Assembly: GCA_017625775.1 (NCBI GenBank)
Contig: JAGAKE010000003.1
Location: forward strand, 1-64,000
Length of the DNA: 64,000 nt
Source: Fibrobacteraceae bacterium
Lineage (GTDB): Bacteria > Fibrobacterota > Fibrobacteria > Fibrobacterales > Fibrobacteraceae
Reading direction: 5' to 3'
Numbering within the stretch: position 1 is the stretch's first letter; every line of letters starts with the position of its first letter. The notes below the pieces were generated by a model. That model was given only the letters and a program-made list of their open reading frames with translations, ran no database searches and had not been told where the DNA came from. The translations under genes and the position numbers were made by a program. This document shows, piece after piece, positions 8,786 to 18,547 of this stretch.

Positions 8786-10087
8786 ATGCGTTATTTTCTT
8801 TTTCTTGGCATAGTTGTGTCTTTGTTCTTTGGCTGTTCTTCTGAAACGGTTAGTAATGCTTCCATTGAAAACGATTCAGCACAAACTGATTCGCTTACGC
8901 TTGCAGATGTTGAGTTTTTGTTTAATTATCAGCTGTTACAAGAAAATTATTATTGGGCTACAGAGGAATTAGAAGACCCTTCTGTTTATTATGGAGCATA
9001 TATTGAAGATCATGAATACGGAAATGTGAGTTACATGTATTCCATGCTTTCTGATGATTACACTTATTATATAGAGCCGGATTTATTAGAACTTTTCTTG
9101 GATTTAATGTTTTCATTGCCATCTGAAATTGGAACAGGAATTGAAGTTGATGATTCTTTGAAAATTATTCAGGTTTATACCAAAAGCCCAGCGGATTTAA
9201 GCGGAATAAAAACAGGAGATGTTGTTCTTGCGGTAGATGGTATTGAAATTAAACAGAAGGCGACTTTTGAACGACTAACGACAGGCGAAGAAGGTGATGA
9301 ACTTTCTCTAACATTACTTCGAGAAGAAGATATTTTAGAAGTCTCTGTGGAGTTGTTTGAATTTTCACTTCCTACGGTGATGTTAGATTCTGTGGGCGGC
9401 GTGCCTCGAATTCGTGTTACGGAATTTTCTTCAGAATCGGTAGATGGAGGATCTTATAAAGAATGGATTGCTGCTTTAGAGAAAACTCATGGAGCAACTG
9501 CAACAATTATAGACCTTCGTGGAAATCCTGGCGGGGAAGTTGAAACCTGTTTGGATATGGCTTCTGAAATGTTGCATAAAAACGATACACTTGTCCTTTT
9601 ACGTTCAAGCGTTTGGGATGAAGAAATTGAAGAACAATGGAAAAAAACAGAAGCGATTCTTGCTTCTACAGAAGGTATTGCTTCTGAGCGTTATTATGTT
9701 TTGCTTGCCGATTCAAATAGTGCGAGTTGTTCAGAAACAATGATGGCTGCCTTAACTCAAAATAAGAAAACACCAGTGATTGGAATGCGTTCTTATGGCA
9801 AAGGAATTATGCAGAATTTGGGCTTAACTCCTGCAGAAGGTTTGTATTCAGTAACAACCGCTGAAATTTTAGACAAAGATGGTAACTCTATTCACCAAAG
9901 AGGATTTGAACCTGATTTTTATAGTGAAGACGAAGAAGAAATTTTTGCAAAAGCCTTAGAGTTTATTGAACTAGAGCAAGAACGCGAAGCTGGTTATGGC
10001 TCTAAGACTCTTGTAAAGAAAACAAAATCAGAAAAAAGTACTCGCTGGGAAAAACCAGGTGCTTACCGTTTTACATTTAAACGTTAG
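8786..10087 (+). CDS. S41 C-terminal processing peptidase, lipoprotein
   Basis: The ATG at 8786 is chosen because an AAGAGGA Shine-Dalgarno lies at 8771-8777 and the protein then opens with a lipoprotein signal (FFGC, Cys17). An upstream TTG at 8651 would add 45 non-signal residues. The 433-residue protein has a PDZ domain (about 113-185) and an S41 catalytic domain. The Ser/Lys dyad is visible as Ser314 in SASCSE and Lys339 in RSYGKG, plus the DLRGNPGG loop at 243-250. It probably trims or degrades envelope proteins. The 3' end overlaps the convergent epimerase gene by 11 bases. Confidence 0.9.
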   Translation: MRYFLFLGIVVSLFFGCSSETVSNASIENDSAQTDSLTLADVEFLFNYQLLQENYYWATEELEDPSVYYGAYIEDHEYGNVSYMYSMLSDDYTYYIEPDLLELFLDLMFSLPSEIGTGIEVDDSLKIIQVYTKSPADLSGIKTGDVVLAVDGIEIKQKATFERLTTGEEGDELSLTLLREEDILEVSVELFEFSLPTVMLDSVGGVPRIRVTEFSSESVDGGSYKEWIAALEKTHGATATIIDLRGNPGGEVETCLDMASEMLHKNDTLVLLRSSVWDEEIEEQWKKTEAILASTEGIASERYYVLLADSNSASCSETMMAALTQNKKTPVIGMRSYGKGIMQNLGLTPAEGLYSVTTAEILDKDGNSIHQRGFEPDFYSEDEEEIFAKALEFIELEQEREAGYGSKTLVKKTKSEKSTRWEKPGAYRFTFKR

Positions 10088-11030
10088 AAATTTTAGCGCC
10101 CCATTCTAATTCAAGACTTTGTCCTGGTTTTAAAACAATTAATTCTCTATGATGATTTAAAACATCTGGTTCGTTAGTCATCGGCTCTATGGCAATGCTG
10201 TTTCTGTCTGGAGCCGTATAAATTTGAACGAAGCGATACTTACCTTTTTGAGAATCTTGCCAAATAGAAAGTGTGTGTTTGCTATTAGAAAGTTTGATTT
10301 CTGAACTTTTTGATTCTTGAGTTATCGCAAAACAATCGTTGATAAATGTTTCGCCGATTAAGTTGTTCTCAAAACGAGTTTCTAAAATTTTTTCGCCAGT
10401 AGGAATGTCTGTTTCGTCAACAAGAATTTTTTCGGCATTGGGAATACACAACATTAAATTGTCGATTTTTTCGCCAAGAGAAAAATAAGGATGAAATCCT
10501 TCAGCATAAGGCATTTCTTCGGAACCTACATTTTGCGTTTTAGTTTTTACGGTAAAAGATTCTCCGGTAAATGTAAAACTCGTTTCAGCCGCAAATGGAA
10601 ATGGAAAGCCTGGGTGATTGCCTGTCCAATCGTAAGCAACCGTAAGCACTGCTTCTTTTTCATTAGATTCAAAAGATTTAAATTCCCATTTCTTTTGATG
10701 CAAAAGTCCATGCAAGGCGTGTTTTGCCCAAGAAACATTATTGTCTAATTTATATGTAGCGCCTTTCCAATTCCATAGAGCATTATTCGTTCTTCCTGGC
10801 CATGGAGCAAGCCTTACACCGGCGCTCGTATCATTTTGGATTTTCTGAAAGGTTTCTTCATCGCGGTAACCGTAAAGAAGTTCCAAGAGAGCGTTATTTT
10901 CTTTTGTAGGGATTTTCCAAGCGTTTAGGCCCGCACCCCATCCAATTAAAATTTCTAGCTCAGCGCCATCATGTTTACGAATGGTGAATCTTTGAACAGA
11001 ACCAAGAGGAGTTGAATGTAAAGAGAACAT
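10077..11030 (-). CDS. Aldose 1-epimerase family protein (GalM-like)
   Basis: This 317-residue protein belongs to the galactose mutarotase superfamily, which interconverts sugar anomers. Visible motifs are the Arg/Pro-containing RLAPWPGRT, a conserved His in HALHGLLH, the catalytic-type GFHPYF, and the C-terminal IEPMTN with the expected Glu. It is a single gene between the S41 protease and an EamA transporter. The substrate cannot be read from the sequence; glucose-6-phosphate epimerases (YeaD-like) are an alternative in the same superfamily. Confidence 0.85.
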   Translation of the reverse strand: MFSLHSTPLGSVQRFTIRKHDGAELEILIGWGAGLNAWKIPTKENNALLELLYGYRDEETFQKIQNDTSAGVRLAPWPGRTNNALWNWKGATYKLDNNVSWAKHALHGLLHQKKWEFKSFESNEKEAVLTVAYDWTGNHPGFPFPFAAETSFTFTGESFTVKTKTQNVGSEEMPYAEGFHPYFSLGEKIDNLMLCIPNAEKILVDETDIPTGEKILETRFENNLIGETFINDCFAITQESKSSEIKLSNSKHTLSIWQDSQKGKYRFVQIYTAPDRNSIAIEPMTNEPDVLNHHRELIVLKPGQSLELEWGAKISNV

Positions 11031-11133
11031 AAATTACCCAATAAAAAATTTTAGATAAATATAAAAACTAGAATGAGTAAAATTTTCAAAATCATTTTAT
11101 GATTTTTATATTTCGTTTTCAAGGATGAATTTT

Positions 11134-12048
11134 ATGCAAGAAAAACATTCGAGATTAAATCTAAAAGGTGTGTTGTATGGAATTTTGGCTGCCATTTGTT
11201 ATGGAACAAATCCTTTAGGAGCCTTGCATTTATATGCGGAAGGCTTCTCTCCAGATTCCGTTCTGTTTTATCGTTTTGTTTTTGGTTGCCTGTTTTTAGG
11301 CTTGACAATTCTTTTTACAGGAAAAAAGTTTAGAGTGAGTTTCAAAGAATTGAAAGTCTTATTTTGCCTTGGCGTACTTTTTGCTTTAACTGCTTTAACC
11401 AATTACGGTTCTTTTTGTTTTATGGACGCCGGGCTTGCTTCTACGCTATTATTTTTATACCCGCTAGAAGTGGCGCTAATTATGGGAATTTTCTTTAAAG
11501 AAAAATTGAATAAAGTGACGGCTTTTTCAATAGGTTTGTCTCTTGTGGGAATTGCTTGTTTATATCGCGGTGGAAATGACGGAATGCCTTTGAATTCAAC
11601 AGGATTGTTGCTCGTTTTAATATCATCGCTTTCTTATGCCGTTTATATTGTAGTTGTTAGTAAGGCTAAACTTTTGATGGGCTCTGTAAAACTTTCTTTT
11701 TGGGCTATGTTCTTCTGTTTATGGATGGTGCTTTTTTATGGAATATGTTTCGGGTCAGGCGTTCCTAAAATTCCAAGCACTTTCAGTTCCCTCGGATGGT
11801 GCGTAATGCTTGGATTGGTGCCGACATTTCTTTCATTAGTTTTTATGGCAAAAGCAGTTAAATTAATTGGTTCTACGCCAACAGCAGTGATGGGAGCATT
11901 GGAAGCTTTAACGGCTGTATTTATTGGAACCGTTGTTTTTCATGAAGTTTTAACGCCAAGGCTTATTTTAGGAATAGGTTTAATTTTATTTGCGGTTACT
12001 TTTATGGCTGCTAAAAAAGTTTCAACAAATGAAAAAGGTGTGAAGTAG
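11134..12048 (+). CDS. EamA/DMT-family transporter
   Basis: The 304-residue protein has ten hydrophobic helices in two EamA repeats and should export or import a small metabolite across the inner membrane. The ATG at 11134 is preferred over the one at 11125: the AAGGA at 11121-11125 sits 8 bases before 11134 but touches 11125. A GALEALTAVFIG segment in the second repeat is typical of the family. The substrate is unknown. It lies 13 bases before mnmE. Confidence 0.88.
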   Translation: MQEKHSRLNLKGVLYGILAAICYGTNPLGALHLYAEGFSPDSVLFYRFVFGCLFLGLTILFTGKKFRVSFKELKVLFCLGVLFALTALTNYGSFCFMDAGLASTLLFLYPLEVALIMGIFFKEKLNKVTAFSIGLSLVGIACLYRGGNDGMPLNSTGLLLVLISSLSYAVYIVVVSKAKLLMGSVKLSFWAMFFCLWMVLFYGICFGSGVPKIPSTFSSLGWCVMLGLVPTFLSLVFMAKAVKLIGSTPTAVMGALEALTAVFIGTVVFHEVLTPRLILGIGLILFAVTFMAAKKVSTNEKGVK

Positions 12049-12061
12049 GTATATTTGAAAA

Positions 12062-13381
12062 ATGATTTTTGAACAAGAAAAAAATATGACGATTGTAGCG
12101 CCGATGACTCCGGCGGGAGTTTCTGCTATAGCTGCTTTGCGAGTAAGTGGCTCTTTTGCGAAAAGAATTGCGGAAACTTTATTTGAACAAAAAAATATAA
12201 CGCCAAGAAAAGCTTGTTATGGAATTTTAAAACATCCAAATACAAGAAAAAATATTGACTCTTTACTCTATATCTTTTTTAACGGTCCTTCTTCATTTAC
12301 TGGAGAAGATACACTAGAATTGTTTCCGCATGGAAACCCTTTGATTGTTCGTGAAATATTGCAAGCGATTTTGCAATTTCCGGAAGTGCGCTTAGCAGAA
12401 CCTGGAGAATTTACCAAGCGTGCGTTTTTAAATGGGAAGTTAGATTTAGTGCAAGCGGCTTCTGTTGGTGATGTGATTCATAGTACTTCTATGGCTGCTT
12501 TAGAAAATGCAAAGAGACTTCTTTCTGGTCAATTTTCCAAGCACGTTCAAGAACTAGCGAAATCAGTTTTATCCTTTTCTGCATTGTTAGAACTAGATGT
12601 TGATTTTGCCGAAGAAGAAGCTGACCCGGATTTTGCTGGCTGGGAAAATCGCTTGATTGAAATAAAAGAAAAAATTTCAGTTTTTCATTCTCGTTTTAAA
12701 AATGCGGCTGCTGTGAATCGTTTGCCTTTAGCTGTTGTTTATGGCGCTCCAAATGCAGGGAAATCAAGTTTAATCAATGCACTTTTAGAAGAAGAACGTT
12801 TGCTTGTTAGTAATGTAGCTGGAACTACTCGAGATTTTGTAGAAGTTCGTTTAGTTCTTCCTGGCGGAGAAATTCGTTTGGTTGATACGGCAGGAATTGG
12901 AAACACTCCAGTTTCGGAATTAGATGCTCTTTCAATGGAAAAAAGTAAAGCGATTCTTGCTGAAGCGGATTTAAAAATTCATCTGGTGGATCCTGCAGAA
13001 GGGAAAGTAAACGCTAGCGAAAACGAACTTTTAGTTTATTCAAAATCTGATGTTTTGAAAATTGAAAATGAATTGTGTGTTTCTTCAAAAACTAGAGAAG
13101 GCTTAGATGAATTAAGAAATCTTTTGAATGAAAAATTATATGCTGAAAAAGAATTGCCCGCAGAAGATTTTTGGATTACAAGCGAAAGAGAACGCCTTTG
13201 TTTAGAAGAGGCTTTAGGTGGTGTAGAACGTGCTTTAGAATTATTGCAAACGAATCCTGCGGTAGAATTACTTGCTTTTGAAATTCAGATTGTTCGCCGA
13301 GCATTGCTTTCTATTACAGGTGAAATTTCATCAGAAGATGTTTTGCAATCTATATTCTCAGATTTTTGTATTGGAAAGTAA
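12062..13381 (+). CDS. mnmE: tRNA uridine-5-carboxymethylaminomethyl modification GTPase MnmE
   Basis: The 439-residue protein works with MnmG to modify U34 in the wobble position of several tRNAs. The N-terminal folate-binding domain starts TIVAPMTPAG. The GTPase domain has P-loop GAPNAGKSS near 228, GTTRD (G2) and DTAG (G3). G4 reads SKSD rather than NKxD, a mild departure. The invariant C-terminal CIGK is the protein's end. Met9 is an alternative start. The length is normal. Confidence 0.95.
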   Translation: MIFEQEKNMTIVAPMTPAGVSAIAALRVSGSFAKRIAETLFEQKNITPRKACYGILKHPNTRKNIDSLLYIFFNGPSSFTGEDTLELFPHGNPLIVREILQAILQFPEVRLAEPGEFTKRAFLNGKLDLVQAASVGDVIHSTSMAALENAKRLLSGQFSKHVQELAKSVLSFSALLELDVDFAEEEADPDFAGWENRLIEIKEKISVFHSRFKNAAAVNRLPLAVVYGAPNAGKSSLINALLEEERLLVSNVAGTTRDFVEVRLVLPGGEIRLVDTAGIGNTPVSELDALSMEKSKAILAEADLKIHLVDPAEGKVNASENELLVYSKSDVLKIENELCVSSKTREGLDELRNLLNEKLYAEKELPAEDFWITSERERLCLEEALGGVERALELLQTNPAVELLAFEIQIVRRALLSITGEISSEDVLQSIFSDFCIGK

Positions 13382-13423
13382 AAATTGTATCGGAATATAA
13401 TCTAGGCGATAATCTAAAAAGGA

Positions 13424-14335
13424 TTATTCAGCCAAGGCGTTTAATTCTTTGACAATTTCAGGAACTTTTCTAAAGTTTTCGTGATAGATGGCACTGATTT
13501 TATTGCAGAGTAATTCAAGCCGTTTGCGTTCTTTTGTGTTTGAAGAATCTTCACGGAGCAAGCGAAGTATAGAACAAACTTGTTGTAAATCTTCTTTGTT
13601 AGAATAAGGAAGCATGAATTGGTTAAATTGTTCAACGGCTTTTTCAAAATCAGATTCTGATTTTTGTAAGAGCATAAAGGGAATGACTCTTGTGTCAAAA
13701 AGTTCTTGTAAGTTTCCAATAAAAGAACTTAAGGAAGCGCCTTGTGGGAACAATTCCGTATTTTCTTGAAGGGACCCAGTGTCAATAGTTTTTTGAGAAT
13801 CTATTTGGGTGAGGATTTCTTCAAGGTAACGCTGCTCTATAGCTTTGACTTGTTCTTTGTATTTGGCTTGGTAGTAAATTGGCAAACTCGTTAAACAAAA
13901 ATGAGCTTGACCAACACCTTGGAATTCTCCGATATAGAAAATATCACCATCGTCTTTTAAAATTTCTTCTTCAGTTTCTCGATGAGTGATTTTTGCTGGA
14001 ATTGGAATTACTTCCATATTCGAAAGTTCTTCAATGCGATCGCGAATAACTTCAGGGTCTAAACCTTCTGGGAGTTCGCCACCTTCTTCTTGAATTCTTT
14101 CTAAAAGGCCGGCGATGTTTTCATCAAAATTAGCTCCGATTTCTTTTTGAATAAATTGGCGCAATGTATTGTTTTGGCGAAAATCGCCTTCAATCACTAA
14201 CAAGCCATTTTTAACCATATTTTGAAATGGCGCTGGAGCATTGTCGTTTTCTGTTGAAGGTAAAATGCGAGCATAGGCAATGAGTTTGCCGCTTAGAATA
14301 TCAGAATGACCTTTTTTTTGTTCTATACCTAACAT
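13424..14335 (-). CDS. Unknown protein, 303 residues
   Basis: The protein is acidic and mostly helical, without a signal peptide or membrane segment. An N-terminal part opens LSGKLIAYARILP. A middle part is rich in Glu with repeated short helices (about 75-125). The C-terminal 150 residues contain a Lys/Glu-rich helix (QAKYKEQVKAIEQRYLEE). I do not recognise a family. It is convergent with mnmE and divergent from the NAT-like gene. A cytoplasmic scaffold or regulatory role would fit the composition, but nothing in the sequence proves it. Confidence 0.75.
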   Translation of the reverse strand: MLGIEQKKGHSDILSGKLIAYARILPSTENDNAPAPFQNMVKNGLLVIEGDFRQNNTLRQFIQKEIGANFDENIAGLLERIQEEGGELPEGLDPEVIRDRIEELSNMEVIPIPAKITHRETEEEILKDDGDIFYIGEFQGVGQAHFCLTSLPIYYQAKYKEQVKAIEQRYLEEILTQIDSQKTIDTGSLQENTELFPQGASLSSFIGNLQELFDTRVIPFMLLQKSESDFEKAVEQFNQFMLPYSNKEDLQQVCSILRLLREDSSNTKERKRLELLCNKISAIYHENFRKVPEIVKELNALAE

Positions 14336-14357
14336 TGCCCTTGAAGATAGAAAAAGT

Positions 14358-15164
14358 TTGCTAGAAAAAAAAGATAGACTCTTTTGGAAATGTTATTTTT
14401 TCGGTATGGATACAACATGGCCTAAAATTCTTGAAATGTGCAATCGATTTTCAACAGTAACGTATGAAAATCTGACAAAAATTATTCGGTATGCAGAAAC
14501 CGGTTCGGCTTCTTCGGCTCTTTCTTTGGACGACAGTTTTCAAAATGATGTGGATTCGTGGATGGGTGGTGGAACATGTTTCAGCATGACTTGGTTTGTG
14601 TATCAAGAGCTTTTAGAATTGGGACTTTCTCCAAAACTTTGGATGGGACACAAAAGAAAAGAACGTAATATTCACTGTGCTCTTTGCTTGCCCTACGAAG
14701 GAAAAGAATATTTGTTTGACCCGGGATATTTGATTTTTGATCCTTTGCTTTTACCTTCTTTTTTTGTTGAAGGCGCAAACGAGGCGTTCTTTCCATTAGA
14801 GCCAAATGCAGTGCGTCTTGTTCGAAAAAATGGAATTGTTGAACTTTGGACGGGTTCCTTGCAGGGCGCTATGAAACTACGGTTTGAATTTGAAACGGCC
14901 GGTGTTTCTGAAACAGAGTTTCGCCATTTTTGGCGAGAAAGTTTTAGTCGGGAAATGATGACTTATCCAGTGTTGAATCGCTTAGATAAGGAACAAGGTA
15001 TTCAATATTATTTTCAAAAAGGAAATTTAATGATTCGAGATAAAAATGGTTCTCGGATGGAAAAAATTGAACGCGAAAAACAAACAAGCGTTTTAAGCAA
15101 AATATTCAATTTATCGCCAGAAGTTATTGAAAAAGCTCTTATGACCTTAGATAAAATAAAGTAA
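14358..15164 (+). CDS. Arylamine N-acetyltransferase-like protein
   Basis: The 268-residue protein resembles the NAT superfamily, which transfers acetyl or similar acyl groups through a cysteine. The putative triad is Cys74 in GGGTCFSM, His106 in NIHCAL and Asp121 in LFDPGY, in the right order and spacing. YENLT at 36-40 corresponds to the family's PFENL. The start is TTG 14358; an ATG at 14406 would remove 16 residues that align acceptably with the family's N-terminus, so the longer form is kept. Substrate unknown; the family also includes biosynthetic acyltransferases. Confidence 0.75.
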   Translation: MLEKKDRLFWKCYFFGMDTTWPKILEMCNRFSTVTYENLTKIIRYAETGSASSALSLDDSFQNDVDSWMGGGTCFSMTWFVYQELLELGLSPKLWMGHKRKERNIHCALCLPYEGKEYLFDPGYLIFDPLLLPSFFVEGANEAFFPLEPNAVRLVRKNGIVELWTGSLQGAMKLRFEFETAGVSETEFRHFWRESFSREMMTYPVLNRLDKEQGIQYYFQKGNLMIRDKNGSRMEKIEREKQTSVLSKIFNLSPEVIEKALMTLDKIK

Positions 15165-15197
15165 ATTTAAAGCAATCAAATTTCTGAAGGAGTTGGT

Positions 15198-15710
15198 ATG
15201 AAAAATTCATTTTCTAAATCGGTAGTCCGCGCTTTTAGTTTGTTTGTATTGCTGCTGGGCGTTCTTTCTTTTTTCGGTTGCTCATCTTCTCCAAAATTAA
15301 ATGCAGAAGAAATTTCAGACCAATGCGATGTGATTATCGAAGTGCGTCACATGGGAGAAACTTTGAGCATGATGGTTGGAAAAACATTCTATTTGAATTC
15401 TGCTCAAGCCGCTTCGTCCAGATTATTTCCAATGCAAGTAACGGTTCGCGATCCAGAAAATGTAGAGCATGTAACTCCAACACGTACAATTGTCTCAGAA
15501 GAAAATTTTATTGAGTTCTTGCGATTGTGCGTACCGACTCCTGTAATCTTTGGAATAGTTTTTGATAGTTCTGTGAAAAATGAAATGGGTTTTGATGAGG
15601 CAGAAGTGCTTGAAAAAATCAAAGCCGTTACTTCCAAAATCGATGGCGGCTCCGCTTACTTATTCCACGGAGAATCCGGCGTTTGGAAAGACGTTCAAAA
15701 ATTGTACTAG
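15198..15710 (+). CDS. Lipoprotein, unknown function
   Basis: The 170-residue protein has a positively charged start, a hydrophobic core and a lipobox FFGC (Cys at about 28) followed by serines, so it should be a lipoprotein. GAAGGAG at 15186-15192 is an excellent ribosome-binding site 5 bases before the ATG. The mature part is a compact alpha/beta domain with no recognised family; a single Cys remains near residue 112. It follows the NAT-like gene by 33 bases and may be co-transcribed. Confidence 0.78.
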   Translation: MKNSFSKSVVRAFSLFVLLLGVLSFFGCSSSPKLNAEEISDQCDVIIEVRHMGETLSMMVGKTFYLNSAQAASSRLFPMQVTVRDPENVEHVTPTRTIVSEENFIEFLRLCVPTPVIFGIVFDSSVKNEMGFDEAEVLEKIKAVTSKIDGGSAYLFHGESGVWKDVQKLY

Positions 15711-15718
15711 TAGTTTAG

Positions 15719-15952
15719 TTAAATAGAATTCCATAAGGCGTCAAGTTCCTTGGCGTCTTTTGCTTTTTTCCACTGAGAATAACCCGGACGGTAAACAAAT
15801 GATTCTTGAGAAAGAGTTCCTTGTTTTATTTGTTCTTGTAATGCAGCGGGCAAAAATGGTCCTGAAATAGTGGAGTTGTTACAAAGCCACCAAAAGCCTT
15901 TTTCTGATTTTGGAATTGGAGGAAGATTTTCATTTGGGTTCATACAAGACAA
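15719..15952 (-). CDS. GYF_2 (DUF4339) domain protein
   Basis: The 77-residue protein is a single GYF_2 domain. It shows the family's aromatic start GFWWLCNN, the GPF turn, a short helix, and the C-terminal WKKAKDAKEL that follows a PGYSQW motif. These domains usually mediate protein contacts and are often fused to membrane domains; here it stands alone. It is convergent with the upstream lipoprotein gene, 8 bases away. Confidence 0.8.
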   Translation of the reverse strand: MSCMNPNENLPPIPKSEKGFWWLCNNSTISGPFLPAALQEQIKQGTLSQESFVYRPGYSQWKKAKDAKELDALWNSI

Positions 15953-16059
15953 TTTATTAATCTTTTTAGAATTAAATTTAAAAATAGCGAGAAACTTTAG
16001 AAGTTTTAGTTTTTTATTTTCAAAATAACTAATTTCTCAGTAATAAAAATGGAGCTTTT

Positions 16060-16893
16060 ATGTTGAATATCGGTTGTCATTTATCTTCTGCGCGTGGTTA
16101 TGCGGCTATGGGAAAAGAAGCTTTGTCTATAGATGCCAATATTTTTCAATTTTTTACTCGAAATCCTCGTGGTGGTGAAGCAAAACCATTAGATCTTTCA
16201 GATGTAGAAGCTCTTTGTAGAATTCTAAACGAAAATAACTTCGCAAGTGTTTTAGCGCACGCACCTTACACATTAAATCTCTGCTCAGCTGATTCTGGAA
16301 TACGTGAGTTTGCTCAGAGAATCTTAGCAGACGATATTTCAAGAATGGAACATATTCCGCAGGGAATGTTGAATTTTCACCCAGGTAGTCATGTAAAGCA
16401 AGGTGTTGAAATTGGAATTTCTTTAATTGCAGAGGCTTTGAATAAAGTATTATTTTCTGAACAAAAGACTTTGGTTCTTTTAGAAACTATGGCCGGGAAA
16501 GGTTCAGAGGTCGGGCGGAATTTTGAAGAACTTGCTGAAATTATAAAACGTGTGGAACTAAACGAAAAATTAGGTGTTTGCTTGGATACTTGCCATGTGC
16601 ATGATGCGGGTTATGACATTGTATCCTCTTTAGATTCTGTTCTTGAAGAATTTGATAAAGTGATAGGGCTTTCTCGCTTAAAAGCAATACACCTAAATGA
16701 TTCTAAAAATCCATTAGGTAGCCATAAAGATAGACATGAAGTAATTGGTAAGGGCTATATTGGGCTTTCTGCGTTGGTGAATGTTATTAACCACCCAAAA
16801 CTTTCACATTTACCTTTTTATTTAGAAACGCCGAATGAGCTTCCTGGTTACGCAGAAGAAATTCGCTTGTTGCGAAAAAATTATCGGTGCTAA
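16060..16893 (+). CDS. nfo: Endonuclease IV (AP endonuclease)
   Basis: The 277-residue TIM-barrel enzyme cuts DNA at abasic sites in base excision repair. The family's zinc-binding residues appear in order: HLSSARG near the start, AHAPY near 67, NFHPGSH near 106, [22 protein letters not shown] near 181, HLNDSK and HKDRHE. The length is normal. It is a single gene preceded by an AT-rich promoter region and followed by cstA. Confidence 0.95.
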   Translation: MLNIGCHLSSARGYAAMGKEALSIDANIFQFFTRNPRGGEAKPLDLSDVEALCRILNENNFASVLAHAPYTLNLCSADSGIREFAQRILADDISRMEHIPQGMLNFHPGSHVKQGVEIGISLIAEALNKVLFSEQKTLVLLETMAGKGSEVGRNFEELAEIIKRVELNEKLGVCLDTCHVHDAGYDIVSSLDSVLEEFDKVIGLSRLKAIHLNDSKNPLGSHKDRHEVIGKGYIGLSALVNVINHPKLSHLPFYLETPNELPGYAEEIRLLRKNYRC

Positions 16894-16995
16894 CTTAGAA
16901 ACAAAAAAACAATTATAAACGCCTAGGATTTTTCTAAATCGTTCCTTTTATTCTTATATTTTCCTGAAATTTTTCTCTAATAAAAAGAGGTGCTT

Positions 16996-18489
16996 ATGAT
17001 AACCTTTTTTCTAGGCGTTCTAATTTTAGTTTTGGGTTATTTTATTTATGGGCGTTTTGTTGAACGTGTTTTTGGTCCAGACGATAGAAAAACTCCGGCA
17101 GTAAAAAATCCAGATGGAGTTGATAGATTAGTGCTTCCTCATTGGAAAAATATGCTAGTTCAACTTTTGAATATTGCAGGAATTGGTCCAGTGATTGGTG
17201 TGATTCTGGGAATCAAATTTGGCCCGATAGTTTTTTTGGCTTTACCAATAGGAAATGTTTTTGGCGGAGCGTTACACGATTATTTTTCAGGAATGATTAG
17301 TATGCGAAATAACGGAAAAAACGTTCCTGCTTTGGCTGAAAAATATCTAGGAAATATTCCTTCTAAAATGGTAATGCTTTTTATTGCCGTGGCTTTGCTT
17401 TTTGTCGGCGCTGTTTTTACCAATACGCCAGCAAGTCTTTTGAATATGCCGTTAGTCGCTGGAGAATTATCTTCAAAAACATTTTTTTGGGTGATGGTGG
17501 GTATAGTTTTCCTTTATTATTTTGTGAGTACATTTTTCCCGGTTGATAAGGTGATTGGTCGAATTTATCCCATTTTTGGTGGCTTATTACTTCTTGCATC
17601 TATTGCAATTTTTATTGGAATTTTTCCGCATCTTTCTGTTTTACAAAATGTGAATTTGTCGGATATCGCCTCTAATTTTACAGCGCATCCGGATAAACAA
17701 CCCGTAATTCCAATGCTTTTTGTAACGATTGCTTGCGGAATTATCAGCGGCTTTCATAGTACTCAAAGCCCAATTGTGGCGCGAACAGAACGTTCTGAAC
17801 GCTATGGCCGACAAACTTTTTATGGCATGATGATTCTTGAAGGTTTGATTGGTATGGTATGGGCTGCTGGTGGCATGTTTATTTACCATCATTTTCCGGA
17901 GTTGTTATCAGGAGTTTCTGGTGTGGGAGTTTTAAATGCCTTGGTAACAACAGTGCTTCCTTTTAAAGCGATTTCTTTACTTGTGATTATTGGAGTTGTG
18001 ATTCTTGCTATTACAAGTGGCGATACCTCTTTGCGCAGTTTGCGCTTAACAATTTCTGAATTATTTCATTTAGATCAATCAAAAATAAGCAATCGTTTGT
18101 GCCTAACGGTTCCTATTTTTGCATTGTGCTTAGGTTTGATTTTTTGGAGTAATTTAAATCCAGACGGCTTTAACATCTTATGGAATTATTTTAGTTGGTC
18201 AAATCAAGTAATGGCAGTTTGTAGTTTATGTGTGACAACTGTTTATTTAGCTTGCAAAAAGAAAAATTTTTGGATTGCTGTTGTGCCAACTTTTTTTATG
18301 GCGTTCATTGTTTTCGCCTACATTCTATGGGTTAGTCCAGAAAATTTAAAAGGCGCTCCTGTTGGGTTTGGTTTGCCGTATTCAATCGCTTTGATTGTTG
18401 CCTTGTTGTTGTCAGCAGCTTTATCTATATGGCTTGTAAGACGAGGAAAGAAGTTAGCAAGAGATGAAAAATTTATAGCCGATGAATAG
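16996..18489 (+). CDS. cstA: Carbon starvation protein CstA family peptide/pyruvate transporter
   Basis: The 497-residue protein has many transmembrane helices. The family signature NIAGIGPVIGVILGIKFGP lies near 62-80 and GGALHDYFSGM near 92-102. ATG 16996 is chosen because AAGAGG ends 5 bases before it; a GTG at 16990 overlaps that ribosome-binding site. CstA proteins import peptides or pyruvate. This form is short compared with the 700-residue enterobacterial protein, as is usual for the compact CstA-like group. Confidence 0.9.
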   Translation: MITFFLGVLILVLGYFIYGRFVERVFGPDDRKTPAVKNPDGVDRLVLPHWKNMLVQLLNIAGIGPVIGVILGIKFGPIVFLALPIGNVFGGALHDYFSGMISMRNNGKNVPALAEKYLGNIPSKMVMLFIAVALLFVGAVFTNTPASLLNMPLVAGELSSKTFFWVMVGIVFLYYFVSTFFPVDKVIGRIYPIFGGLLLLASIAIFIGIFPHLSVLQNVNLSDIASNFTAHPDKQPVIPMLFVTIACGIISGFHSTQSPIVARTERSERYGRQTFYGMMILEGLIGMVWAAGGMFIYHHFPELLSGVSGVGVLNALVTTVLPFKAISLLVIIGVVILAITSGDTSLRSLRLTISELFHLDQSKISNRLCLTVPIFALCLGLIFWSNLNPDGFNILWNYFSWSNQVMAVCSLCVTTVYLACKKKNFWIAVVPTFFMAFIVFAYILWVSPENLKGAPVGFGLPYSIALIVALLLSAALSIWLVRRGKKLARDEKFIADE

Positions 18490-18507
18490 CGAGCATTTTT
18501 CATTTGC

Positions 18508-18544
18508 AAAAAACTGCCTATTTTCATAGGCAGTTTTTTTTTTG
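18508..18544. terminator. Bidirectional intrinsic terminator
   Basis: A perfect 8-bp stem, ACTGCCTA (18513-18520) with TAGGCAGT (18527-18534), has A-runs on the left and T-runs on the right. It can stop transcription from cstA (+) and from the deacetylase gene (-), which meet here. Confidence 0.92.
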
Positions 18545-18547
18545 CGT

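Noticed and set aside
13382-13423. Strong terminator between mnmE and the convergent gene
   Set aside because: Only a weak GATAATC/GATTATT pairing is present and no clear T-run, so it was not listed.
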